Source of the DNA: an uncultured Collinsella sp.
GTDB lineage: Bacteria; Actinomycetota; Coriobacteriia; Coriobacteriales; Coriobacteriaceae
Reading direction: 5' to 3'
Assembly: GCA_958421035.1 (NCBI GenBank)
Contig: CATZKS010000056.1
Location: 1 to 13,357, forward strand
DNA length: 13,357 nt
Program-made: the position numbers and the translations under genes
Shown here: piece after piece, positions 5,601 through 11,951 of the stretch
How positions within the stretch are numbered: the first letter of the stretch is position 1
Layout of the letters: each line of letters starts with the position of its first letter
The notes under the pieces: model-generated
What the model was told of the DNA's origin: nothing
The model's database searches: none
What the model saw: the letters and a program-made list of their open reading frames with translations, nothing else

Positions 5601-5919
5601 GATTGGCATCTCCAAGCTCAGTCGCTAGTTTAGTCTCGGACGCTTTGCGCGCAGCGACACGCTCGCGGCGTCCTAACCGGTTCGGTCTTAGCCCGCGCCA
5701 TACCGATTACGTGCGCAGGAGCATTCCCCTAACATGACGTCGCGCCGGTGTCGGGGAAATCACCGGGTTGACGCGCCGCTATAAACTAAGCGGCGAGAGC
5801 CATAGGCTCAAAAGAAGAGTTGTTGTCAATTCAATTTGACGGTACCCCTGTTTAACGAGGCGAGGAGACCTCGGCTTGCTTCCTCTCTCAGAGCTATCGT
5901 GTCGAAACCAGTCGCCCCC
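5556..5919 (-). ncRNA. ssrA: Transfer-messenger RNA (tmRNA)
   Basis: On the minus strand the RNA begins GGGGGCGACUGGUUUCGACA (5919 downward) and ends with a TTCGATT T-loop, acceptor strand CGCCTCC and A-CCA (ending at 5556). The acceptor arms GGGGGCG and CGCCTCC pair over 7 bp with one G-U. The tag reading frame at 5827-5786 reads DNNSSFEPMALAA followed by TAG; the resume codon GAC is inferred from an in-frame stop just upstream, while the ALAA end and stop are clear. tmRNA rescues stalled ribosomes and tags the products for proteolysis. The 3' end faces the prophage directly, so this gene is the probable integration site. CCA is encoded. Confidence 0.95.
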
Positions 5920-6156
5920 GAATGTCGGGAAAGTCTGGATGGTATTGGGCTCGAGCACCCAACACCCGTCGACTTTTCAAGGAACATACGAGGCAAGCCC
6001 CGCTTGTGGAGTGTTATCTTACCACGTTCTGAAAGCAGGCAGCTGTTCTATGCACGAGCTGTGAAGACCCCAATGTGCGCCGCACTTCGCACTTTTGCTA
6101 CCGATCGCGTCACGTATATTTTCGCCAAGCAAAATTGACCCGTCGAAAGGACCGTT

Positions 6157-6591
6157 ATGGATACCAAGCAGCAACTCGTCAATGCCCTCGCAGGCCTGGG
6201 CTCAACCATTACCGAAGCTATGGATGTCATCGAAGGCTTTGTCCCCTGCGGACATCCCGCCCTCACGGTTTCGAACGCCCTTGTTGCGCTGGACGCTGAC
6301 GATGATGCAGCTCTCGCCCAGCAGCTTGAGACCGTCGAGGGCTTTATCGACCACGTGAGTGAGAACCGCGGCGTGGCCGCCTACCACGGCGTCGAGGTCG
6401 AGCTCGCGGGTCCCAAAGCCGATCTGCTCGCAGCAATCCGCGAGGTAGGCGCCCTTATGCAGACCGCAGGCGTCAAAAACACCCAGGTCAACGAGTGGGT
6501 CTACCGCAGCCTGGCAGCACTCGACAGCTCCGACGAAAAGGCAGCCGAGCAGCTCGCAGAAAGTCCCGCCATTAAGGCCGAGCTTTTGTAA
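6157..6591 (+). CDS. Hypothetical protein, 144 residues
   Basis: ATG 6157 follows GAAAGGA 7 bases upstream. The protein is acidic, mostly helical, and has no membrane segment, signal peptide or metal-binding motif; a single CGHP (31-34) is too little to call a site. Alanine- and leucine-rich helices (ALVALDADDDAALAQQLETVEGFIDHV; SLAALDSSDEKAAEQLAE) suggest a small helical-repeat or TPR-like bundle. It stands alone, divergent from ssrA and convergent with the toxin gene, in codon usage like the flanking chromosome. I do not recognise the family. It is likely a lineage-specific cytosolic protein. Confidence 0.75.
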   Translation: MDTKQQLVNALAGLGSTITEAMDVIEGFVPCGHPALTVSNALVALDADDDAALAQQLETVEGFIDHVSENRGVAAYHGVEVELAGPKADLLAAIREVGALMQTAGVKNTQVNEWVYRSLAALDSSDEKAAEQLAESPAIKAELL

Positions 6592-6600
6592 ATAGCAGAC

Positions 6601-6637
6601 GCGGGCCCCTTGGCGCATCGTCGTCCAAGAGACCCGC
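6601..6637. terminator. Possible terminator between convergent genes
   Basis: GCGGG and CTTGG in the left arm (6601-6612) pair with CCAAG and CCCGC in the right arm (6625-6637) as an interrupted stem over a loop of about 12 bases. It lies exactly between a plus-strand and a minus-strand gene end, but no T-run follows on either side. Confidence 0.3.
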
Positions 6638-6649
6638 AAACAGTTCGCG

Positions 6650-7165
6650 TCAACCGATAGCCGCGCCGCTGCGTTCGGCCAAAGCAAGAATCGGCATCAT
6701 TTGACGAGGTGTCTTTGCTGCAAGATCGGCATGTTCGAGCAGTTTGCGATCGTTGGTCACCAAGTAATCAACCTGGGCGCGTTTGCACGCGGCGAGCACC
6801 AAGTTGTCCTCGTAATCGCGATGGAGCGCTAAGTATTTGTCGGCCAGCCAAAGGTCCGATGCATCAGCGCCCACGGCCGTAGCGTTTTCGGTCATATTCC
6901 GAACAAACGCCAACGCCGCATCGCCAATTGCACGGGCAGACGCCTCGTCGAGTGCTCCCCCGCTGGCAAGAACGCTACGCTTCAGCTCGTGTTGGACAAC
7001 GTACAGTACGTCCTTGGCGATATGGACCGGAAAGAACAGCAACGCCCCCGTCTCCGTCGCCTGCCCAATAAACGCACGCGCGGCAAACGACTCGGCATGG
7101 TCGGCGCAAAACGAATCAACCCATACGTTGGCATCCACCATTATTTTGAGGAGAGCCCTGCTCAC
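6650..7165 (-). CDS. PIN-domain ribonuclease toxin (VapC-like)
   Basis: 171 residues from a GTG at 7165 that overlaps the antitoxin stop as GTGA. AGGGGA about 7 bases upstream supports this start; ATG at 7141 (MVDAN) is an alternative. PIN features are D11 in MVDANVWVD, D120 in YEDNLVLAACKRA and D139 in LVTNDRKLL, giving the acidic residues that hold Mg/Mn in this nuclease fold. The central part is longer than in minimal VapC (about 130 residues), so it resembles the PIN_3 type. It would cleave RNA when freed from its antitoxin. The target is unknown. The pair sits next to a prophage/ssrA boundary, where mobile addiction modules are common. Confidence 0.85.
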   Translation of the reverse strand: MSRALLKIMVDANVWVDSFCADHAESFAARAFIGQATETGALLFFPVHIAKDVLYVVQHELKRSVLASGGALDEASARAIGDAALAFVRNMTENATAVGADASDLWLADKYLALHRDYEDNLVLAACKRAQVDYLVTNDRKLLEHADLAAKTPRQMMPILALAERSGAAIG

Positions 7166-7497
7166 AGGATCATCCCCTTTTGGCGATAGCGCTCGTCCAT
7201 GGCTTCAGAATAGATTGTGTCCCAACCGCGATCGTCGGATACGGGCGACGCAGCGATACCCAAATCTGCATAAAGCCGGTCTGCCGCTGCCCACGACGCG
7301 GCAAACGGAGTATCGGGCGCGACGGCCTGGTGCCGGTCGTCGACAGCCGCAAGCACCTCCTCGCACTGCCCGCCACCCTGCGCGACCTTGGCCACCACCT
7401 TTTTGATGAGCTCGGGCAGTGACCCGCCCGAAAGCCGCAGCGCTTCCTCGGCACGGTTCTTGACCTGGCGATCCACGCGAACGTTCACCTGCGCCAT
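7162..7497 (-). CDS. RelB/DinJ-like ribbon-helix-helix antitoxin of the PIN toxin
   Basis: 111 residues from ATG 7497; the frame is open to 7557 but that would include the promoter. A GTG at 7512 preceded by GCGGGA is a possible earlier start. Residues 1-40 (MAQVNVRVDRQVKNRAEEAL...LPELIKKVVAKVAQ) follow the ribbon-helix-helix pattern of RelB/DinJ: a beta strand, two helices, DNA binding as a dimer. The rest (about 45-111) would wrap the toxin and contains WDTIYSEAMDERYRQKG. The gene overlaps the toxin by four bases, giving translational coupling. Repeated TTGCTAGC boxes around the promoter suggest autorepression. Confidence 0.85.
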   Translation of the reverse strand: MAQVNVRVDRQVKNRAEEALRLSGGSLPELIKKVVAKVAQGGGQCEEVLAAVDDRHQAVAPDTPFAASWAAADRLYADLGIAASPVSDDRGWDTIYSEAMDERYRQKGMIL

Positions 7498-7535
7498 GCC
7501 GCTAACAGCACCCACGTTGATCCCGCTCCCTTCAA

Positions 7536-7576
7536 TTGCTAACACCGCTAGCAACACTATATAGAGGAGCTAGCAA
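7536..7576. promoter_or_regulatory. Repeated TTGCTAGC operators of the toxin-antitoxin operon
   Basis: On the minus strand TTGCTAGC occurs at 7576-7569 and again at 7554-7547, exactly 22 bp apart (two helical turns). A related TTGCTAAC lies in the opposite direction at 7536-7543 and makes an inverted repeat with the second copy. The first copy lies between the -35 and -10 boxes, and the second covers the likely start point. This is the usual layout of a ribbon-helix-helix antitoxin operator. Confidence 0.65.
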
Positions 7577-7584
7577 ATGGTCAA
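7556..7584 (-). promoter_or_regulatory. Promoter of the toxin-antitoxin operon
   Basis: On the minus strand TTGACC (7584-7579), a 17-bp spacer and TATAGT (7561-7556) form a near-consensus sigma-70-type promoter. Transcription would begin near 7549, leaving a leader of about 50 bases. Confidence 0.7.
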
Positions 7585-7585
7585 A

Positions 7586-7634
7586 TGCAAAAGGCCTGCG
7601 CCCAGACGGCACCGATGCCGTCTGGGCGCAGGCC
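7586..7634 (-). terminator. Strong terminator of the P-type ATPase operon
   Basis: GGCCTGCGCCCAGACGGC (7593-7610) and its exact reverse complement (7617-7634) form an 18-bp stem with a 6-base loop. On the minus strand it is followed by TTTTGCATTT, as expected for a terminator of the ATPase gene that ends at 7659. The tail runs directly into the -35 box of the next operon. Confidence 0.9.
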
Positions 7635-7658
7635 AGATAATGTGGACGAACCCGTCTG

Positions 7659-9734
7659 CTAATGCAGGTACGCCTTCGCGTTGCCCAGGCTGTAGGCGAT
7701 CGTTGAGCCGTTGTGCAGTAGTGACGACGTCTGCGGAGTAATCATGCCGGTAATGCCCAGTGCCAAGAGTGCTGAGTTGGTGAGCATCACCTTGGAATAC
7801 GAACTCGTCAGACGGTCGATAAGCCCCTGGCTCATGCGGCGCAGGCGCACGATTGCGGCCAGATCCGTATCGGTCAGGATGATATCGGCGACCTCCTTGG
7901 CGATGTCGCTTCCGCCGCCCATCGCCAGGCCCACATCGGCCAGGCCCAGCGCCGGCGAATCGTTGACGCCGTCGCCCACCATGGCAACGTGGCGCCCCTC
8001 GCCCTTAATGCGCTCAACATACGCGTACTTGTCCTCGGGCAGCAGCTCGGCCTTAAACTCGTCGACACCTGCTTCGCGAGCAATGCGCTCGGCCGTGCGC
8101 TCCGAGTCGCCCGTGAGCATGACCACGTGCTTAACGCCCAACGCGTGCAGGTCGGCGATGGCTTCGCGGACCCCGGGCTTAAGCGGGTCCTCGATACCGA
8201 GCACGCCGACGACCTTGCCATCGACCGCCAGATACAGCGGCGACAGGCCCTGCATCTGGGACTCGATCTGCTCCTTAATGTCGGACTCGAGCTGCGCGCC
8301 CTCGTCCTCAAATACAAAGTGCGCGGAACCGATGATGGCACGACGCCCCTCGATGGACGAAGCGATGCCGTGCGCCACAATGTACTCGACGGCGGCATGG
8401 CGCTCGCGGTGCTCGAGTCCACGCTCACGCGCAGCATTGACCACGGCGCGTGCTACCGGATGAGGGAAATGCTCCTCCAAGCAAGCGGAAAGGCGCAGGA
8501 CCTCGTCCTCACTCCAGCCATCGGTGGTGAGTACGCAGGCAAGACGCGGCTGCGCCTCGGTGAGCGTGCCGGTCTTATCAAACACAATGGTGTCGGCCTT
8601 GGCAAACGACTCAAAGTACTTGGCGCCCTTGACCATCACGCCCATCTTGGCGGCATCGCTCATGGCAGTCATGACGGCGACGGAACCCGTGAGCTTGAGT
8701 GCACACGAGTAGTCGACCATCAGCGCCGCCGAGGTCTTGATGAGGCTGCGGGTGGTAAGCGCAACCAAGCCCGCGAGCAGGAAGTTCCACGGGACGATCT
8801 TGTTGGCAAGGTCCTCCATATGCGACTGGCCCTCGGACTTGAGCGAGTCGGCCGTCTGCACGAGCGAGACGATCGAGCGGAGCTTGGTCTGAGCCGTATT
8901 GGCGCGTACACGCACCAAGATGCCGCCGTCTTCCACGACGGTGCCGGCGAACACGTCGTCGTCCACGCTGCGCTCGACGGCCAGCGGCTCGCCAGTCAGG
9001 GTCGCCTGGTTGACCATAGCGCTCCCCTGCTCGACAACACCGTCGATGCAAATGGACATGCCAGTGCGCACGGCGACCAGGTCGCCGGGCTCAAGCTCGG
9101 TCGCGGCAACGCTTACCTCGGTGTCGCCGACGACCTTCTGCGCCTTGTCGGGCACATCGAGCAGCGAGTTGATGAGCTCGTTTTCGCTCATGGCGCGGGT
9201 GTAGTCCTCGAGCAGCTCGCCCACGTTGAGTAGGAACATCGTCTGGCCCGCGGTGTCGACGTCGCGTTTGACGAACGAGATGCCGATGGCCGAAGCGTCG
9301 AGCACGGGAACGGCCAGGCGCGGCTGCGCCAGCTCATGAAGGGCAGCGCGCAAAAATGCCATGTAACCGGCCACGACAAACACCGCACGCAGAGGCGTGG
9401 GCAAGAACCAGCGACGTGCGTAATGGGCACCGACGAGTGTCGCCAGGTCCATAACGAGTTTGTGCTTGCGTGGCTCAAGCTGCATCACGTAGCCCGACTT
9501 GGCATCGGCGATAGCTTGAGCATCGAGTGCGCCCAAGGCGTCGAGCACGCTCGCGCGGCGTGGCTCGTCGTACTCCAGCGCCATCTGGCCAATGCGGCCA
9601 TACACGCGCACCCTGTGCACGCCGTCGATATCGCCGCTGAGCTTAAGAAGTGCATCGAGATCGCTCTCTGGCACAGGACCCGCCAATTGAAGACGGGTCC
9701 TGCCGGGGATCTCGCTAATAATCGAGAATCTCAT
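7659..9734 (-). CDS. P1B-type (heavy-metal) cation-transporting ATPase with atypical SCA membrane motif
   Basis: 691 residues from ATG 9734. Residues 1-56 form a degenerate heavy-metal-associated-like fold (IPGRTRLQL) lacking CxxC. Membrane spans follow at about 112-130 and 140-153, then actuator TGEP (247-250), spans near 315-355, phosphorylation site DKTGTLT (D386), HP motif (425-426), TGDS (541) and GDGVNDSPAL (587-596), with the last spans at about 648-690. These mark a P-type ATPase of the P1B class that pumps metal ions across the membrane. The metal motif of the sixth transmembrane helix reads DYSCALK (341-347): SCA where CPC or SPC is usual, so no proline. The ion (Mn, Zn, Cu or Fe) cannot be read from this. 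It follows a DUF6110-like gene 18 bp upstream and ends at a strong terminator, making a two-gene operon with a metal-type operator. Confidence 0.93.
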   Translation of the reverse strand: MRFSIISEIPGRTRLQLAGPVPESDLDALLKLSGDIDGVHRVRVYGRIGQMALEYDEPRRASVLDALGALDAQAIADAKSGYVMQLEPRKHKLVMDLATLVGAHYARRWFLPTPLRAVFVVAGYMAFLRAALHELAQPRLAVPVLDASAIGISFVKRDVDTAGQTMFLLNVGELLEDYTRAMSENELINSLLDVPDKAQKVVGDTEVSVAATELEPGDLVAVRTGMSICIDGVVEQGSAMVNQATLTGEPLAVERSVDDDVFAGTVVEDGGILVRVRANTAQTKLRSIVSLVQTADSLKSEGQSHMEDLANKIVPWNFLLAGLVALTTRSLIKTSAALMVDYSCALKLTGSVAVMTAMSDAAKMGVMVKGAKYFESFAKADTIVFDKTGTLTEAQPRLACVLTTDGWSEDEVLRLSACLEEHFPHPVARAVVNAARERGLEHRERHAAVEYIVAHGIASSIEGRRAIIGSAHFVFEDEGAQLESDIKEQIESQMQGLSPLYLAVDGKVVGVLGIEDPLKPGVREAIADLHALGVKHVVMLTGDSERTAERIAREAGVDEFKAELLPEDKYAYVERIKGEGRHVAMVGDGVNDSPALGLADVGLAMGGGSDIAKEVADIILTDTDLAAIVRLRRMSQGLIDRLTSSYSKVMLTNSALLALGITGMITPQTSSLLHNGSTIAYSLGNAKAYLH

Positions 9735-9752
9735 AGTTTGTGCCTGGGAGCG

Positions 9753-9998
9753 TTACTCGGCTGCCTCGTCAGCAGCGGACTCGCTCTGGGTGATGTAGGC
9801 AGCCTCGGCAACCATGTCGTCGACATTAGCCTTGGCCTGCTCGACCATGTCCTGGTAGCCGTTCTTGATGCGCATGCCGCACGCGATACCCTGCACGCAG
9901 GCATTCTTGACCGGAGCGCTGGTAAGCAGCTTGATACCGGCCGTGCCAAGCAGAAAACCGCCACCGACAAGCAGGGTATTGAACGTCGACTTCTTCAT
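9753..9998 (-). CDS. DUF6110-like small protein, partner of the P-type ATPase
   Basis: 81 residues from ATG 9998 with GGGAG 7-11 bases upstream; the frame extends to 10046 but only through leader hairpins. An N-terminal hydrophobic segment (residues about 7-27, NTLLVGGGFLLGTAGIKLLTS) is followed by VKNACVQGIACGMRIKNGYQDMVEQAKANVDDMVAEA, close to the DUF6110 pattern of a membrane-associated amphipathic helix, with an acidic tail. It lies 18 bp before the ATPase gene and shares its promoter. Small proteins of this type accompany heavy-metal ATPases and may assist or regulate them. Two cysteines (33 and 38) could bind metal, but this is speculative. Confidence 0.82.
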   Translation of the reverse strand: MKKSTFNTLLVGGGFLLGTAGIKLLTSAPVKNACVQGIACGMRIKNGYQDMVEQAKANVDDMVAEAAYITQSESAADEAAE

Positions 9999-10014
9999 GT
10001 TGCTTCTCCCTTTT

Positions 10015-10067
10015 GCCGCATTAGACGCGGCACGGTGCCTCAGCACCCGAGCAAATAAGTTTGCTCG
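10015..10067 (-). promoter_or_regulatory. Leader with three consecutive hairpins before the DUF6110-like gene
   Basis: Stems are CGAGCAAA/TTTGCTCG (10048-10067, loop TAAG), GGTGC/GCACC (10034-10047, loop CTCA) and GCCGC/GCGGC (10015-10031, 7-base loop). They follow each other almost without gap and end 16 bases before the start codon. They could be regulatory or stabilise the mRNA; no known riboswitch was recognised and no T-run follows. Confidence 0.45.
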
Positions 10068-10106
10068 AGCACGCTTTTGAAATATCTCAATTTTATCTAA
10101 CTATCT

Positions 10107-10126
10107 AGGTCAGCCATGGCTAACCT
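10107..10126. promoter_or_regulatory. 20-bp palindromic operator at the ATPase operon start
   Basis: AGGTCAG and CTAACCT arms around the palindromic centre CCATGG form a palindrome with a single mismatched pair. It covers about +1 to +20 of the predicted transcript. The arms resemble AGGTTAG/CTAACCT of DtxR/IdeR-type iron or manganese boxes, although the arms are 6 bases apart here instead of 1. A metal-dependent repressor is a reasonable guess. Confidence 0.6.
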
Positions 10127-10133
10127 TTTGAAA

Positions 10134-10162
10134 ATTAACGATGCGGAGTAACCGATTGTCAA
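10134..10162 (-). promoter_or_regulatory. Promoter of the DUF6110-ATPase operon
   Basis: On the minus strand TTGACA (10162-10157), 17-bp spacer, GTTAAT (10139-10134). The -35 box is perfect and the -10 box has 4 of 6 consensus bases. Start near 10127, leader about 130 bases. Confidence 0.65.
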
Positions 10163-10168
10163 TGTGAG

Positions 10169-10185
10169 AAAGGGACTGTCCCTTT
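10169..10185. repeat. Short palindrome AAAGGGA-CTG-TCCCTTT
   Basis: A perfect 7-bp stem (10169-10175 and 10179-10185) lies 9-25 bp past the stop of the ABC exporter gene. No T-run follows on the minus strand. It may be a weak terminator or one copy of a dispersed palindromic repeat. Confidence 0.4.
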
Positions 10186-10193
10186 GCCCCTTC

Positions 10194-11951
10194 TTACAAC
10201 TGCCAGATAGCTGCTTCCTTTTGCAGCGCCACCATGCGGGCGAATTCTCCACCTGCCGCCTTGAGCTGCGCCGGAGTGCCCTGCTCGGCTACCACACCAT
10301 CCTTGAGCACAACGATCTTATCGGCATTTTCTACCGTGCGCATACGGTGGGCGATCACGATAACCGTCTTGCCTGCGAGCAGGCGGGAAAGCGCCTGCTG
10401 CACCACGGTCTCGTTCTCCACATCCAAACTCGCCGTCGCCTCGTCCAGCAACACGATCGGCGCGTCTTTGAGCAGCGCACGGGCGATAGAGATGCGCTGG
10501 CGCTCACCGCCGGACAGCTTGGAGCCGTTCTCGCCGATCATGGTGTCATAGCCCTGCGGCATGCGGCTCACAAACTCGTCGCAGTTGGCGGCACGCGCGG
10601 CAGCAAGCACTTCCTCATCGGTGGCATCGCGACGCCCGAGGCGGATGTTTCCCATAACCGTGTCGTCAAAGAGCAGCACGTCTTGAAACACAATGGCGTA
10701 GTCGCGCAGCAGCACCTCGGGGTCCACGCTCGCAACATCCACGCCACCCACGGTGACCGTGCCTTCGGTGGCGTCCCAAAAGCGCGCGGCCAGGCGGCTC
10801 ACCGTGGACTTACCGGAGCCCGAAGGACCGACCAGTGCCGTGACCTCGCCTTCCTTGGCGGTAAAGCTCACATCGGTAAGAACTTTCTCGCCGGCGCGGC
10901 CGTCCTCGCCCGCACCATAGCCAAATGCCACGTGATCGAACACCACATCGTGGCCTACGGGCTCAAACTGCTCGCTGCCCCGCGCCACGGGCTCTTCCAT
11001 GATGGAACGCATGCGCTTGGCAGACGACTCGGCGGCAAACAGCTCGGACATCAGCATCAGCGCCTGATCAAAGGGCGCATAGATGCGGCTCACCATAAGC
11101 AGGGAGGCAAACATCACCCAAAAGTCGACCTGGCCGGAGGCGACCATCGCAGCGCCCGTGACCAACGTGGTGGCAATCCCCAGGCGCAGGATGGCAAAGG
11201 CGGAGTTGACCAAAAGCCCATTGGCGAGCTCGCCTTTGGTGGTCTCGCGCTCCTCGGCATCGATCACGGCGTTGAGCCCCTCAAGATAATGAGCCTCCTG
11301 GTTGGTGGCGCGGATCTCGCGCACGCAGTCGAGCGTCTCCTGGATCGCCTCGGTAACCTTGACCTTCTCGGCGCGCACATGGTCGAACACCGGGGTCATG
11401 GGGCCGCGTGTCAGATACAGCACGGCAAAGGCCACGGGCACGCTCCAAAACGCCGCGATCGCCAGCTGCCAGCAAAAGAACAGCGACGCCACGAACACAA
11501 TGGCGCTTGCGATGATGGCACCCCAAAGCTCTCCCAGCACGTGGCTGTAGGCGTGCTCCATGGCCTGGACGTCGCCCATGATGGTCTCGGTTAAATCGGC
11601 CAGATCACGACGGCCAAAAAACGACAGCGGCAGCTTGCGCAAGCGCTCGGCAATCTCCATACGCTGCTTGCCGCACTCCTCGTAAAAGATGCAGTAGGTG
11701 TAGTAATACTGCTGCCAGTTAGAGGCAAAGAGCAACACGAAAAAGACCAGGAGGCCGCCCACAATCGGCAGGGCATCCGGCAGGTCGGCACCGGTGGCGA
11801 GATGTTCGACAAAACCGGCCATGACCAGGAACAATAAGCCCATGCCGGCCATGGTAATGAGATTGGTGAGCGCGGTCCAGAAAATGCCGCGTTTTACGCC
11901 GGCGACGCCTTTATCGGATAGGAAGTACTTCTTTTGGAATGAGGCGAACAT
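10194..11951 (-). CDS. ABC exporter half-transporter (permease + ATPase), second subunit
   Basis: 585 residues from ATG 11951, directly after the TAA of the upstream gene (TAAATG) with GGGAGG 13-18 bases upstream. Residues about 20-310 are the six-helix exporter domain (spans near 24-46, 62-80, 140-180 and 250-290). Residues 336-575 are the nucleotide-binding domain: Walker A GPSGSGKST (375-383), Q-loop Q423, signature LSGGE (479-483), Walker B IVLLDE with catalytic E504, D-loop SLD, H-loop H535. All catalytic residues are present. With the upstream half-transporter it would form a heterodimer that moves a substrate across the cytoplasmic membrane using ATP. The substrate is not readable: drugs, peptides, lipids, or siderophores if it is of YbtPQ/IrtAB type. 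Confidence 0.92.
   Translation of the reverse strand: MFASFQKKYFLSDKGVAGVKRGIFWTALTNLITMAGMGLLFLVMAGFVEHLATGADLPDALPIVGGLLVFFVLLFASNWQQYYYTYCIFYEECGKQRMEIAERLRKLPLSFFGRRDLADLTETIMGDVQAMEHAYSHVLGELWGAIIASAIVFVASLFFCWQLAIAAFWSVPVAFAVLYLTRGPMTPVFDHVRAEKVKVTEAIQETLDCVREIRATNQEAHYLEGLNAVIDAEERETTKGELANGLLVNSAFAILRLGIATTLVTGAAMVASGQVDFWVMFASLLMVSRIYAPFDQALMLMSELFAAESSAKRMRSIMEEPVARGSEQFEPVGHDVVFDHVAFGYGAGEDGRAGEKVLTDVSFTAKEGEVTALVGPSGSGKSTVSRLAARFWDATEGTVTVGGVDVASVDPEVLLRDYAIVFQDVLLFDDTVMGNIRLGRRDATDEEVLAAARAANCDEFVSRMPQGYDTMIGENGSKLSGGERQRISIARALLKDAPIVLLDEATASLDVENETVVQQALSRLLAGKTVIVIAHRMRTVENADKIVVLKDGVVAEQGTPAQLKAAGGEFARMVALQKEAAIWQL

Noticed and set aside
5836..6138. 100-residue plus-strand frame over the ssrA 5' end
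   Set aside because: It overlaps tmRNA on the opposite strand, has no ribosome site and no protein-like pattern.
7989..9233. 414-residue plus-strand frame opposite the P-type ATPase
   Set aside because: The minus-strand frame has all P-type ATPase motifs; the plus frame is a codon-bias shadow.
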